Shown here one piece after another: positions 1 to 12,759 of a DNA stretch of 64,000 nucleotides. How positions within the stretch are numbered: position 1 is the stretch's first letter; each line of letters opens with the position of its first letter. Made by a program: the position numbers and the translations under genes. The DNA is from Hyphodiscus hymeniophilus (Eukaryota > Ascomycota > Leotiomycetes > Helotiales > Hyphodiscaceae): positions 930,001 through 994,000 of the forward strand of contig VNKQ01000012.1 of assembly GCA_016508695.1 (NCBI GenBank), in the 5' to 3' direction. Below the pieces are notes generated by a model. That model made no database searches. It was not told where the DNA came from and saw nothing but the letters and a program-made list of their open reading frames with translations.

Positions 1-1595
1 ACACTTATGTGGTGCATCATAACGAAAAGCAAAATCCTTGATCCAAGACGACATTTTATACTATGGTGCTTTTATATTTATTGCGGCACATCCCTCCTGC
101 TTCATTTTCAAGCATGACTTGCGGAGATGACTACCATTAAGTGGTTTTGACGAGGCTTTGAATGCTGTAAAGTGGATACGGAGCGATTGACTTTTGTACG
201 GGCCTCATTTCAACACGCAAAGCTAATGGCCGACCAATACAGTGGCTGCTGATGCACGAAAACAAGCTGGTCATTCAGCTACCTGAAGGCAACAAAATGC
301 TAATCTGAGCTCTGGCTGTTAGGCTTAGGACCAGTCTACCAATCCATTAATAGGATTCATTCATGGGAGGCGAGCTGTACATTTATATTATATATATATT
401 TATATACTAGAGATAGACGATTACAAGAGTTGTGGTCCAATCCCGCATTATACCCACTCTATCCAGAACACCCTTGCCGAATCAACAACAGCGTTTGGCC
501 TTCGAGTTTGCCGTGCGCTTGGTTCATACACCACATGATGGATATCCCCGTCGTTTGATTTTATCAGAATAATAGAGCTGAATTATAAGTGAGATAACGC
601 TTAGATCATAGACCAGAATAATACGAATTCATCAGCACGTTCTCAGAAGAATTCTGAAGTAGCAGATGGAGACGAACCGCGAACGTACTCCTTTCTAGAG
701 AGGAAGGTGTTATGATCGGATCGATTGTTACGCCACCAGCCCCCCATCACCATATGACGTCTTGTATAGTTGCATAAAGTCATACCCATTTATAAATGTC
801 GACACTAAGACCGCTGTCGATATAGAGTAACGTTGTCGAACGACAAGTTCAATGTCGATAAATGTATCGTTATCCATTTTCGAGAAAGTAGGTAGGTAAA
901 ATAGAGAACAAGGAACAAGTTAAGGTGTGTCAAGATTTTATTGGGCTGTGAACACTTCTTGACGGCTGAGAAGAAATTCGATTCTCTCGGTGTCTTACGT
1001 CTGTCGAGAAGTGTAGCTGCTGAAAGCTAAAAGCTGATGTGTAGAGTTGTTGATTGTTCACAATCTCAAACCAGAGTAGGACAGAAAGTGCTTGCAATTT
1101 TTGAGGGGCACTTTGTCAACTGCGTAGATATACTATGATCCTTAACTTCGTCTTCTAGGAGAGGGTATGCAGAACTGGTTGTAAAATCCTTGGCTTGACC
1201 GTGGGAAAAGCTTACAGAGGTTCCGAATAACTAGCGGATCGTCAACATATTCACGCCGTTCTCGAGGCACCTATTTAAGTGTTTCAACAGAGTATTTGGT
1301 ACTATTCTGGAATGCGCTATTCTTAGAGTATCTGTAAGGCTGCTTCACAGCAGGTAAGGGATTACAGAGTTTCACTTAAGGGAATTTGCAGACACTTTGA
1401 GGACAAACATATATTGCTGTGTGACAACAACTAATTCTCACCCGTGGCCAACCACCCATTTAGATGGAAAACCTCCCCCCAGTCCTCATTTCAGATTTTT
1501 ACCGAACTAACTTCAACATTGTTATGCGTGCCCAAACATATATGCATCACAAACACATTGATACCTATTGTGAGCATTGCCATATCCCAAATCTC
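1..1595. other. Intergenic stretch, no gene seen
   Basis: No convincing coding sequence on either strand. It holds an AT-rich microsatellite-like run around 383-411, four TGTCGA hexamers spaced 18-19 bases apart at 797, 815, 834 and 853, and an 18-base word at 991-1008 that recurs at 51403-51420. A short plus-strand frame at 1464-1796 overlaps the last exon of the minus-strand BTB gene and looks like its shadow. Confidence 0.6.
797..858. repeat. Periodic TGTCGA motif, 4 copies at 18-19 bp spacing
   Basis: TGTCGA begins at 797, 815, 834 and 853. The third copy sits in a perfect inverted repeat (TTGTCG AA CGACAA, 833-846). The sequence between hexamers is only loosely conserved, so this is either a decayed 19-bp tandem repeat or a cluster of binding sites. 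I know of no factor with this site and spacing. Confidence 0.45.
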
Positions 1596-3132
1596 TCAAT
1601 GAAATTCAAAAGATTTCATCTTCCCACAACCTCTGCACTTCGTGTCAAGAGTGTACTTCTCCTCCTCACTCATTGGGCCACAGTCTTCACAAAGATATTG
1701 AGTAACAACCTGAACGGGACGCTCTGGATGATACGCCAGGAATTCAAGGACATCGGTGTGAAACCCTGGTATCTCCGCCAAGCACTCGAAGAATAGCTTC
1801 TTCACATCGTCAGGGTAAAGTAGACCTCTCATCTCTGTCACCGCTGCTTCGATGACAGCGTTACGGAGACCAGGGTGCTCGCTTGTAGTGGTGGCATAGA
1901 TTTGGCGAACGCTCGTGAAGTAGACCGCGAGGTCTGTGACCTAGACATCCTCAATTACCATCCAAGTAGTTGCAAGCTTGTATCTTGAGAACTCACGTGA
2001 TTATTCAGTGCATAACGGAAGCGTACTTCGGCCAATTCTTGGAGGGTGGAGATCTCGAGTCTGGTGGCGAGGCTGAAGACCTCGATGTGAGAGTGGAGAG
2101 CAAAGTGTGGGGCAATATCGTGGGTCGCGTAGGAATTTGTGTAGAGGTATTGCATGAGAAGATCGACCGCGGTGATTGGGTCCTCACTTAGATTGATGGT
2201 GCTGGTTGCTTCCTAGTTTGTGATTAGTTGTCCAATGTTGCTGTATAGAGGGATGAATTTGTTATAGCCGGGAAGACTTGGCGTCTCAAATGTATTGGGG
2301 TGCGGGGAAGCTCGAAGCACTTGCAACAAGTTCATTGCGAGTGATATAAGCATATAACAATTACATCTGATAAAAATAGCAGAAGTTCTTACCTCATTTT
2401 TGACCATGGACTCCAAGATAGGTGATTGAGCACAGACAACGACTTTATGTGCCTTCCACTTCTGCTTACCATGAATGACCGTCAAGTCCGAGAACTTTCC
2501 AGAGAGTAGGGAGCTACTGTTTGTCAATAAGAGACTTGAAGATGACGATCTCTGAATGTAACCAATCTCATACAAGAAAGGGGAGTAGGACCGAGAAGTG
2601 GAGAATGGAAATATCGGCAGCGTTATCGAGCAGGTGTGCAGGCCGCTCTCAAGGTGCTTGAGGGTTGAGGAAATATAGACTACAAAACTACTCACGCTTG
2701 AAGAGCTGATATTTGACCTCCCTCGGAGAGTTGTGACTGAGGTGAACCCAAAACAAGTATCGTAGGCGTGGAAGGAGCTTCACTACCGGCGCTCAAAGGC
2801 GTTCCAGGACTCGGAGGTTCTGTCTTCATCTCGAATTGTGATTCGGTTTCACGTTGTCGATGCTCCTGAAGTAGCTGCTGCGAGGCTTCATCCATTTCAT
2901 TCTGAGGCTCGAGGTTTGGCATTTGTTTGTTGACGTCCCACCGCGTAGCCTCGTGGTCAACAAAGAGCGACTTAACTTTGCTTAGCGAGACCGGCGTGGT
3001 TCCGCAACCTCTGAGGAGCCCTGAGAGCATATTGAATTGCCAATTTTCTTTGCAGTTGATAGAGATTCGGGGCTTTCCTGTTATTCCAAGTGTTGAATCG
3101 TTAGAATTCTTGGGATGGTTTGGATCATTCAA
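1596..3132 (-). CDS. BTB/POZ domain protein
   Basis: I reconstruct four exons on the minus strand: 3132-2696, 2549-2393, 2212-1997 and 1940-1596, about 384 aa. Introns have GTGAGT, GTAAG and GTGAGT donors and AG acceptors, and every junction keeps frame. The BTB core follows a Ser-rich stretch: SGKFSDLTVIHGKQKWKAHK, then VVVCAQSPILESMVKNE, then LLMQYLYTNSY in the next exon, the usual BTB order. BTB domains dimerise and often recruit partners to Cullin-3 ligases; this fungal class has no known substrate. The C-terminus carries two CxxC pairs (CEDC and CRGC), possibly a small zinc site. The first ~145 residues are acidic and Pro/Ser-rich and match nothing I know, so the start (3132 or a later Met, or an upstream exon) is the least certain part. 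Confidence 0.62.
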
Positions 3133-4596
3133 AGATTGTTTTGAAAAGTTTCAGAATCCGCATAATGCCGTAAGCCACATGTAGACAGTGAATTTCGAGG
3201 CCTCGATCATGCGCAGAGTCTTCAACATGCGTTCACAAAAAACCTTTGAGCGGTAACTTATCAACCACTCTGCATCTCCATCGCAGTAGTACTTTACGGT
3301 GCAAAGCGTTACAAGCATGGAGCAAAGTCCTCGGAAGCGTTGACGACCATATTTCTGCGTCATAGTTATCACCATCATTTAAAGAAACTTTTCAACTTAT
3401 CGCTCAACAGCTGGCGAAGAAAATGGCTCTTCAAATTCAAGGATATAATATGTTGGTGCGATAATAATCTCCACACTCAATTGCTGTCCTCCTAGGACTC
3501 GAAGTATTCTTCAATGACAGTGTTTCAGAGTATCTTGTTCACTTCGCGCCCTCATGGGTTAAACGGACTCTTCAAAAATCCGGTCGAAGGCTTACATTGT
3601 ATGACATTGACTGCGGGTGGTCAGTCGACCTTTATTTCGTGGGTCTTTTGACAATTTGGAAATGCAGAATCGATAGGGTTTAATCATAATGTATACGAAA
3701 AATTGAAAACTGACTGTAACGAGTGCACATATTCTTGCTTCGAACGCGGTAGATATACTTTGCTATCGAGGTGAAAGACTGGGATTAACCATGGGCTGAT
3801 ACAATGCCGGCACCCTGATCGCCAAGGGCTCAGCAGCGCCTGTATATGATCGTAAGCGTTAGATTCGTAAGCTGCAAAAGAAGTATTTACAAGATTTGTT
3901 GGACTCTAGCCCCCGGAAAAACAGTGACGTTAAAAGTAAGGAATGGGTGAAACCAACAACACCGTCGGTCCGGCTTGTTGTCTGTGTATAGAGGAGATCA
4001 CTCAATATAAGACTGAGAGTGTGGCGATCGAGTTCCTGTTAACTGCAACAATTCGTAAGTTGCTACTTTTAGCAATATACTAGCATTAACATAGAACCGA
4101 GGGAAGGTTGTGTGGAAAGTTATAGTGGTTTGCAAAGTATTTGGCGGGGCGATGTCCAGCAGATTGATCAGCGAACACTACGGGGACTGTGATTCGCAGG
4201 GAGTTTCTTCCCCCTGAACGTGGCTCTGAGGGGCAGTCAAAGCCTCGTTTGTCGACGGCAATGATGTGAGGAATGACTTACGTAACCCCTCACCAGCACG
4301 ATGACTTACGAGACCCTTTATCACAACACCAGCACGGCATAAGTCGCACTTACACTTCCAATGGCTGCTGGAGCTCATGATACGCTTTCAGCATATGCTC
4401 GAGGAGTTTGTTGATGGAGAAGTCTGAAAACTTGACCGTCGGCTGAAAATACACAGGCGCTTCAAGGTGCCAACTGCGGGGCATCAAGCTCTTCTACCCC
4501 TCCACTCTAGCCGTCGAGGTACGAAATAACCACTTAATTATCCCTTCCCCTTCATTATCGCTTCTAATAACCTCATCTCCAGCTCTTTCTCTTACC
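3133..4596. other. Intergenic stretch, one doubtful ORF
   Basis: A 75-codon minus-strand frame at 3151-3378 could be a 5' exon of the BTB gene or of a separate small gene, but I found no convincing splice junction joining it. A 66-codon minus-strand frame at 4178-4378 also lacks support. The last ~100 bases before 4597 are pyrimidine-rich, as expected upstream of a fungal start codon. Confidence 0.45.
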
Positions 4597-5849
4597 ATGA
4601 TGCTAAAACTCTCCCTCACACACCCGCAATGGCTTCAGAACCTCATCGCTCGTCTTCCTCCCCAACTCCGATTCCTCCCATACCCCGCAGCACGCATAAT
4701 CGCCATTCTCATATTTGTCAACCTCCTAATATGGGCCATTGTGGCCATAGTCCTCCATTCTCACCCACTCCTCTCCTCCTCCGCGCTCCTATCCTACACA
4801 CTTGGTCTACGACATGCGTTGGACGCTGATCACATCTCCGCCATCGACCTCATGACCCGCCGCTTGGTTGCAACCGGCGCGAAGCCCGTGACGGTGGGGA
4901 CATGGTTCAGTCTGGGACACAGCACAATCGTGATCATAACCTGTATCGTGGTAGCCGCAACTTCCGGGGCGCTGGAAAAACGCTTCGAAGGCTTCCGCAA
5001 TGTAGGGAATATAATTGGGACGGGTGTTTCAGCTGGTGTGTTAATACTGCTGGGGGTGGGCAACGCCTGGATTATGTGGAAACTGATTCAGCGGCTGAAC
5101 GTCGTGTTGAAAGAGGAGATCGGCGGGGATCGAGATGAGGTGGCAGAGGGGCAGGTTGCGGGGTTGGATTTGGAGGGTGGGGGGATCATGGTGAGGGTTT
5201 TCAAGAAGTTGTTCAAGCTGATCGATCGCCCGTGGAAGATGTATCCGCTGGGGGTGTGCTTTGGGTTAGGATTTGATACCAGTAGTGAGATTGCAGTCCT
5301 GGGGATTGCGAGTGTACAGGGAGCGCAGGGAACAAGCATCTGGTTGATCTTGATATTCCCAATTTTGTTTACTGGTAAGTGATGTTATGTAACTTCGAGA
5401 CGGACTGTTAATGGTTGGTAGCTGGCATGTGTCTACTTGATACTACTGACGGTGCTCTCATGATGACACTCTACACCTCAACGTCCCTCGCTCGAGATAC
5501 CATCGCCATTCTCTACTACTCGATTGTTCTATCCGCCATCACTGTCATGGTCGCAATTTGCATCGGTACAATCCAACTGTTATCCTTAATTGCAAATTTC
5601 TCAACTGGTTCTTTCTGGAATGGAGTAGATTCTGTGGGGGATCATTTTGATGTCATTGGAGGTGGGATATGTGGAGCCTTTGTGGTGTTTGGAGCTGCAT
5701 CAGTCATTTTATACAAGCCGTGGAGAAGAAGAATGGATAGACGCAGAAGAGTTGGCATCTCTGAAGCTGTAGAATTGGGAAAAGCAAACGATAGTAAGGT
5801 TCAGGATGAGAAAATTATGAAAGACTTAGCGGTGAGAGAAGTAGAGTAA
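4597..5849 (+). CDS. NiCoT-family nickel/cobalt permease
   Basis: Two exons, 4597-5374 and 5422-5849, joined across a 47-bp GTAAGT...AG intron, give 401 aa. The product should be a plasma-membrane permease that imports Ni2+ and/or Co2+ for metalloenzymes such as urease. The family signatures are all visible: RHALDADHISAID near residues 72-84 (the HX4DH metal-binding motif in helix II), GHSTIV near 107-112, LGFDTSSE near 224-231, and GMCLLDTTDG near 261-270, which is formed exactly across the splice junction. Several hydrophobic segments and a charged cytoplasmic loop (about residues 171-212) fit the eight-helix topology. The start lies in a good context (ACCATGATG). Metal preference cannot be read from sequence. 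No linked urease or cobalamin gene is in the window. Confidence 0.93.
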
Positions 5850-6832
5850 GTTCACTCTGACTTGTGGAGTTAATCTCTGGCTCACCTACATCCAGCGACT
5901 GAGTGATAGGGCCTCAATACGTATGATATCAATAGGGAAGGATGGTTCCTGAAGCAACTGCTTCGTGAGGCACGTCGCTGTACCTGTACCCGGGAGGCAA
6001 GTAGTCCGTGTTGACACGCCATGCTCGCAATGGTCTTGAAAGCTGAGAGATCTCCAGCAACTTTCGAGACTCTCAGCCCTATAAAGTATGCTGTCATGCC
6101 GCTAAATGATGTACAATACCACTTTTCATCTGTTGCCCTACCTTCATGGCTTTTCCTGTCACTTCATGAAAACATTCTAGGCGATCTGCTAGTTGGCTTT
6201 CAAATACTATGTCCAACTGCTTCCTTCGTGGATTTCACTCTCTAGCGGCTTCTTATTTTCCTGCAAAACTTGAAGAAGCAAGGACCCTTGATCGAGGGTC
6301 TACTTGTAGCTTTCCGCCCGTTCTTTAGCCTTGTCAGCCTCGCCGTAAATAAGTCATGTTCCTTCCCATTCACAACATCGCTCCTGACAGCAGAAGAAAC
6401 CTTGAGTAGTGGAGTGAATAAGTCTTTTCCGCGGAATAAATTAGAGCACCTGCCTAAGCTAGTCTATGTGACGCTAATTATTGATCTGAGTATGAACGAA
6501 AGGCAGGTCGTAAAGTTGTAGGAACGACTTCAAGAACATCAAGTTCAGCTGGTCTTCTCTCGATTTGCTAAGACAGACAATGGCAGTCTCAAGACCACCC
6601 CCCTTCCGGATTGAGGGGAATAGTAAGACACATTCCAATACCTGGTCAGGGTCCGACTAACCGCTTCAGATTCCGAGGTACCTTTCTTACGCCGCCGCCC
6701 AAAAAAGCAACACTTTGCTGATCTAGCAGCTACTCCAACAACAGAGAGTCTTAGGTAATTGCTACTTAGAATTTTCCTGAGATGAGCGGTCGAAAGGAGT
6801 TATAGCTGACAATCCCAAGCGAAGATGCTTCA
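5850..6832. other. Intergenic stretch, no gene seen
   Basis: Only short frames of 71-83 codons that overlap each other on both strands, without recognisable domains or consistent splice sites. It probably holds the 3' end of the permease transcript and the promoter of the small gene at 6833. Confidence 0.5.
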
Positions 6833-7399
6833 ATGACTGGCCTCCTTCTCACCTCCCAATACTTCAACGACCTAAACTGCTGTACCGATACCGATCTTTA
6901 CCCTAAGGGCCCAGCCTACATGTCAACACACCTCCGCACAATCCTGAAACACTTCACGGATCCTAGCTGCGCCATAACGTCCGACGAGAATCTATGCCGA
7001 GATGTCACACATCTGGACCAACTCCCAGCCAATTATCCATGGATTTTCAGCATCGAAATCTACCAATCTCCACCCTCCTTCTCAAACAACAGCTTCTCCT
7101 ACCATGGGCTGCAACTGATTTCCACACGCCATTTCTTCCGCGACTTCTCCGGCTCCATCGGTTCCCGACCTTACGTCGAGATCACCAAGGCGGGCAGTCT
7201 GGAGTTTCTGAGGAAGGAGTTTGTAGAGGTGAAGTCAAGAACTGGTTTGTGGAAGTGTAAGGCTGAGGGGCCGTGGGGTCATTTCGAGCATTGGGGAAAA
7301 CAGTATGTGGTTCGGTTCTTTAAGAGGACACAGGGACTGAATCAAACTTTCGGCGAGAGTATTTGTCGTGATTGGAATCGGCAACTACCTATTGCCTGA
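6833..7399 (+). CDS. Hypothetical protein, 188 aa
   Basis: A single-exon frame of 188 codons that I do not recognise. It has no signal peptide and no membrane segment. It contains several aromatic-rich stretches, for example HGLQLISTRHFFRDFSG near residues 91-107 and GPWGHFEHWGKQYVVRFF near 146-163, which suggest a compact beta-rich fold. Codon use looks coding, with C in many third positions, unlike neighbouring spurious frames. The start could lie elsewhere if an upstream exon exists. No function is proposed. Confidence 0.45.
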   Translation: MTGLLLTSQYFNDLNCCTDTDLYPKGPAYMSTHLRTILKHFTDPSCAITSDENLCRDVTHLDQLPANYPWIFSIEIYQSPPSFSNNSFSYHGLQLISTRHFFRDFSGSIGSRPYVEITKAGSLEFLRKEFVEVKSRTGLWKCKAEGPWGHFEHWGKQYVVRFFKRTQGLNQTFGESICRDWNRQLPIA

Positions 7400-9321
7400 G
7401 GGTGTTGATGGACGATGTTTGTGGAATGGGTGACGACAAGGGTGGTACTGTAATGGAAGGTTGAATGTAGCGCCAAGCGCATGAATCAAGCTACGCTACT
7501 CCGTACTCGAAATACCACAGACTTTAATTACGAGAAAGTAATTCTGACTGTCGCGACGAGGAATTTCATAGGGTTGAGAAACGAAAGAACTAATCCGTCT
7601 CCCGAACGCACTTCCAATGTTTTGAACATACCGTCGTGCTATGAGAATAAGATCGTCTCTGATAATCCACCATTGACAGGTCCATGCCAGGTATATTTTC
7701 CTGATTGCCAGAGGACGCCGACGATGTCCAAAGTACCACAAAACTTTCCAATCGATGCTATGGGCAATCTTACATGTGTTAATACTGCTGTGTTATCGCC
7801 ATAATTATCTCCATTATCTTCCAAAATCCTTGCAAAGTCTCGAGGGTTGTTTTCATTCATCCCCAGCTTGATACGTCCCCATGGCATGCGGGAGTGTCTG
7901 GGGCAGTTAGTTTTGGATTGAACCCGTTCGATGCAAATGAATGCCATCATCATCATCCCTTCTCTCCTTTGCACGTATCAAACCATGAAGTCCTCTTCAA
8001 TTCGTTCTTTTGATTTGCGAGATCTCTATAATAAATTCTGTGTCAATGGGTTAGGGAGCTCAATGGATACACATAATTTGAAGATATACAGAGACCAAGG
8101 TAGAACCTCCAATTCATGCTCACCGTGTATCATACAAGGACCATACCTAAGACTTGTACGCCACATATGCACACTTGAAAGTTTGTCAGCTCACACATCA
8201 GGGGTTTGCTCTGCATGAGCTACAGTACTGTAAGCGAAGAGAAGCCGAACTCGCCCCTGAGTCGGCCCTAACCTTCCTTCCAGAAGCCGTTGACATTCTT
8301 TCATGCTACCCTGGACGGTTGTACAAATCTACAAGAACGGTCGAGAGCTGTCAGCTGTCAAACTTGTTATATCATTCATAACTGTTTGTTGCAGTTTCTA
8401 ATAAGAAAATAGAAACAGACAGACATCCTGCTCCGTGATGTTGCGGGAGCTAAAATTAGTATCGGAAGCGAGCCCCTTTCTTGCGGATTCAGTGGCGTGA
8501 TTTTCGATCGTCTAAGCAGTTTGCTGGCTCAAATATCCTGTCATTCACAACTAGCCACCGTGGGTAAGGTGGGTACATTGGTATTTGCGGTGTACAATTC
8601 ACGGATGATTAGCCAATGGGAACTGATTCCTCAGAATTGTCCAATGAAAGAAGTGACCATATGCAGGGACTTCCAAAATCCGAACGGCCGGCCGGTCCTG
8701 TCTTTCCCTCTCTAATGCTTTGGGATGGAAAATGGGCTGGCTTCAATCGATACTAAGTAACTCCTGGGCGACAGATAAGACGAGCGGCCCAGTATCTTTG
8801 CATCATTTACCATTGCGAAGTTAGGCCTCTTTGATCATAGGGAACTATTTTTAACATTCGTACTTTATTCGCTACAGACTCCCGTACTGCGACGTGGCTT
8901 TCTAAACTTCCCATGTATTGGTCGGCGCCCTATGTACGGGCTTGCTATCTCCATGATTTTATCATGCTTCCAAGTGATTATTTGTGGTGGTTTTGCTTGC
9001 ACTACGGGAAGGAGAGTTCATAGGTGCCATGCACATCCTTTCTAGATGTTGGAAGAGGTAAGTGTCCTAATTGCCAAAAGAGGTAAACAGTTTGGGGAAT
9101 GCGAGTTGTTTAGATCCACAAAGCCACAAATTCTTCTCACGATGACTTCTGCTCGTACTCTTACATTTGTGCGGGTGTCACTCGTTACTCCCTATGTGTC
9201 CAAAAGCCAGATATCTTTCAACAAACGGATCATCTAGATAAGGACCTGAGAAGATTGTCGTGTCCGAAACTTGTAGCACTGCCTCCCCAACTTCTCTCAA
9301 TATATTCGAAGCTTTCCTGAA
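7400..9321. other. 1.9-kb stretch without a convincing gene
   Basis: Several frames of 60-111 codons occur on both strands (for example 7481-7804 plus and 7639-7974 minus). They overlap one another, lack domains and do not splice together in a way I can support. Base composition is ordinary, with no RIP signature. It may hold untranslated regions or a decayed gene. Confidence 0.45.
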
Positions 9322-11275
9322 ATGGAATACGCGGACGGTAAGATGGGGATCCATTTGCCCCAACAGATGATGACTGATCAATCTGTTGTAGGTTTTGAGG
9401 AACCCGCTGATCATATCAACTCCAGAAAGCTCCCACTTAGGATGTCAGACAAATACAATGACGGTAGTGCCGGTATCAGAGTCCTTGAATTTGTGAATCT
9501 AGGCGCATCGCCGAGCCTTGATCAGAAATCAAAAGAGTTCGTCCGTTCTCATGCAATGCTGGACTTTAACAGGCGCAAATTTGGGTCGGATTCACAGGAA
9601 CAGGAGAACGACACTTCTCATTGCAAAGAAATCTCCCTTGTCTCCTCGATCGGTCGATGGAGACTTGCCGGTACTCGAGCGCGGCAAAGTAAGAAAATTA
9701 CCGAGAGAGGACATTGTAGTAGCACATCACACGCATTACAAACTCCTGCACAAAGTCCACTGCAGCAGCCCTCAAACCAGATCAACATACATGCAGCTCA
9801 AGGGCAGCTTGAAGAGGGGAGGGCGCCAATGTCCCAGCACTATGAAGATCTTACTCGGTCAAGTGATGTCAACGAGCAAAACTTGACAGAACTGCCACCC
9901 ACCATTTTAGGACCTGGCGTTGTCGATCCATTTGACTCACTTTCGCCGGGTCTCTCGAAAAGGACAGAGGATTTGATATACCACTGTAAGTCAAGCCCTA
10001 TTGCCACAGCAACTGCTTTCGTCAAACTAATGAATCAGACCACATTTACCTAACCCAAACGCCACTGATGCGAACAGCGCGGGAACAGTGGTTCAGGATT
10101 GCGATGACGGATTCGGCCTTTCTTCGCATTGCACTCTCTCACTCAGCCAAGACTATACAAGGAATAGAATCTGATGAGTCTCTGGTACTGTCGACTGAAG
10201 CAATAAGTATTATCAACCAGCGACTAGAAGATGGTGCCTTGAATGATGGTACTATCAGTGCCGTAGCATGTTTGGCAGGGCTTGAAGTGAGTATTGAGTG
10301 GACAGGTCTATTCTCGCTGGACTCCTTTCCCTCAGCTAATCATTACGCACACAGTCTTTTGATGGCTCCTTGAGTAGCGTCAAGACTCATATGGATGGAT
10401 TGGAGCAAATGATCAAGACGAGAGGTGGCTTGATTGTGGGAGATTTGAGCCTAGCAGCTCAGCGATTAGTTTTATGGTAAAGACATGACCCCCTTGCTTA
10501 GGAATCTCTAGCTCAGCCGTTGGTCAGGGCCGATCTTGGTTCAGCAAATGCAATGTCAACAAGCCCTCGCTTCGATGTGCCCGATTGGTTGATATCGGAC
10601 AATCTTCACAACACTGAGATCACGAGACTCTTGCAGACTCTTGAGAATCTGAAGCGTTCCAGGGGTATGGTGATTTCAGCCGAAGATTCTGTTGTGGAAA
10701 CAGTACACCATCAGCTGAGCTCGGTGTTCGAAAGCCTGCATGCTCTGACCGACATTCTTGACTGGGCCAGGAAGATGAGCATCTCGGACTTGGACGACAT
10801 TTGCTACAGTGATTGGTTGTATTTGACCCAAAGAGCACTGATGTTCATCCTGGAGAATTCAAAGAGAACAAAATACGGACTAGATACATGCTGTTCCATC
10901 GCTGGCTTAATATATGTGGAATGTTGTCTCCGAGACGCAAATACGAGCTGTAGAATTGTGTGCGATCTGGTTGCAAGATTAGTAGATTCTCTGGAGCAGC
11001 TGAAGATAAGGCCTCGGCATGAGGTTTGTCATCAGGTCTATGGTCACTGGATCTTTTGGGCCATTTTTGTTGGCGCTGTCGCTGCCGAGCACCAGGAGAG
11101 AAGTAACGTCGAAGGAAGTGCGGCCGCGAAAGATAAGCTGATGAGATGGTTGGCAGCTGTCTCCGGGAATTTCATCGATAAGCCGTGGTTGGAGGTTGAA
11201 AAGAGCTTACGGGCAATTTGTTGGTCTGACATGGGAGGCACATTCGTTGGAGCTTTCCTTTGGGATCAAATATAG
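9322..11275 (+). CDS. Fungal_trans_2 (DUF3468) regulator without a zinc cluster
   Basis: Four exons, 9322-9985, 10039-10286, 10355-10476 and 10528-11275, give about 593 aa. The introns are 53, 68 and 51 bp with GT-AG ends. The architecture is that of the large ascomycete family with a Fungal_trans_2-type domain but no N-terminal Zn2Cys6 cluster. Near the N-terminus there is LEFVNLGASPS followed by KSKEFVRSHAMLDFNRRKF, a family hallmark. PFDSLSPGLSK precedes the regulatory domain, which includes THMDGLEQMIKTRGG and, across intron 3, LVLWADLGSANAMS, all typical of the family. Such proteins are thought to act in the nucleus as transcriptional regulators; the target is unknown here. The start may be 9322 or the Met at 9442, just before the conserved block. 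Confidence 0.85.
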
Positions 11276-12759
11276 AAATATTATACCATGGTGAAGAGCA
11301 TCAGAGTTCGTGGTACACTACATAAATACAATAGACGACCATCAAGTAAAAAGGGCTGAAGCATCATCCGACGACACAAAACCTGAAGCGACGAGATCGC
11401 AACTGAGGTAGCACTAGTACCCTCCAACGAATATAAGATTTTGAATGATTTGCGGATTAAAACGCACAGCGAGTGGGATTATTATCAAGCCTGATATTGC
11501 TTGGATGGTGAACCCAGGTGATGTTGATGGGGTAGAGTAATTAGTACTTGAGTATACCCCTGAAGAGAATATCATCATAGGGAGGCACGTCAATACACGG
11601 GGTATATATTGTTGCGAGACTCCGATGTAGAATAAGAAGGATGTGAGGGGGTCTGCTTCGATAGCTCTCGGATGGACGACATCCACTTTTCTGGGATGTA
11701 TATCCTAGAGTATGTCTTGGTTTGTAGTGGTTTGACTCCGCTGGCGATATACTAAGCGGGCGGACAACATATAGCGGTTTGAATAAAGACAGTATATCAT
11801 GATGACCAGGAAATATTAGTGGGAGTCCTAGACGGAATAGTATGAGGCGGACTTGTTGTCATAGATTTGAAGAGCAGTGCCGGACCCAAAGACCCCTAAA
11901 GTAACCTTTAGAATTAAAGCCTATATGGCTAAAGGCTTTATTTCTATCCAAATAAATTCCATTAACCCTGAATTCCGAATCAAATAATAAGTAGCAGAAA
12001 AGAAAGCTAAATTTAATAATATGTCAAAGAAAATATTAAGCCAAATAAACCCTCTAGCTTAAATTGAAAAGTATTTTGGGTTACATATAAGTTTAATGAT
12101 CCTAACATTTTGAATTGAACTATACCTACTTGATTTGTTTATTTCTTAATCAGGGTACAGAATTAAGTAAAAGGGCTGGAGAAAAAGTTTAAAAGGCAGC
12201 TTTAAATGCCAAGTCATCTAAAATCCACTTCGTTCAGCAGGCAAAATATCTTTATTATGTTCCTACGATGCTAAGGATGGCCTCCTTCTTTAATTATAGT
12301 ACTCTTCAAATGTCCGATTTTATATCTTTGGTTGTATTCTTGTCTTTCTTTTATTCCCTTAGAATCGTCTCCTTCTTTTCCTGTATAAGATACGACCTCT
12401 ATAATACTTAGCAGCGAGAGAATGACAAGTGACGCTCCTAAGGCAGGAGAAATACACCTAGTAGATTCGAGTAATAGCTTTGAGTGGCAAGTTTATGAAA
12501 GTTTATTGTAGGTCTATATAGGTTTATGACAGGTTCAAGAGGCAGGTTCAAGGAATAAATCAAAGGGTTAATAAACTATATTTGCGCTTCACGTTATTAT
12601 ACTCCTAAATCCATGGACACGTTAATTAAGTTCACTTGTAGTAAAGCATAAAGTACATCAATATTTTCATTTCTTTTTTCTTTTTCTTTTTTATGTAAAA
12701 GACACTAACGCCGATGTACTCCAAAATCCTTTGCAATCTAAACAACGCGGGTTACAAGC
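11276..12759. other. AT-rich gene-free stretch, possible old element remnant
   Basis: No supported gene. From about 11880 to 12600 the sequence turns AT-rich, with poly-pyrimidine and TTTAT-rich runs but without complete loss of CpA and TpG, so it is less mutated than the block at 15.3-27 kb. A 24-base hairpin-prone word (AAAGCC ... GGCTTT) lies at about 11916-11940. A decayed transposable-element fragment is plausible, but no domain or terminal repeat was found. Confidence 0.4.

Noticed and set aside
7481..7974. 107-codon plus and 111-codon minus frames
   Set aside because: They overlap each other, show no domain and offer no consistent splicing with neighbours.
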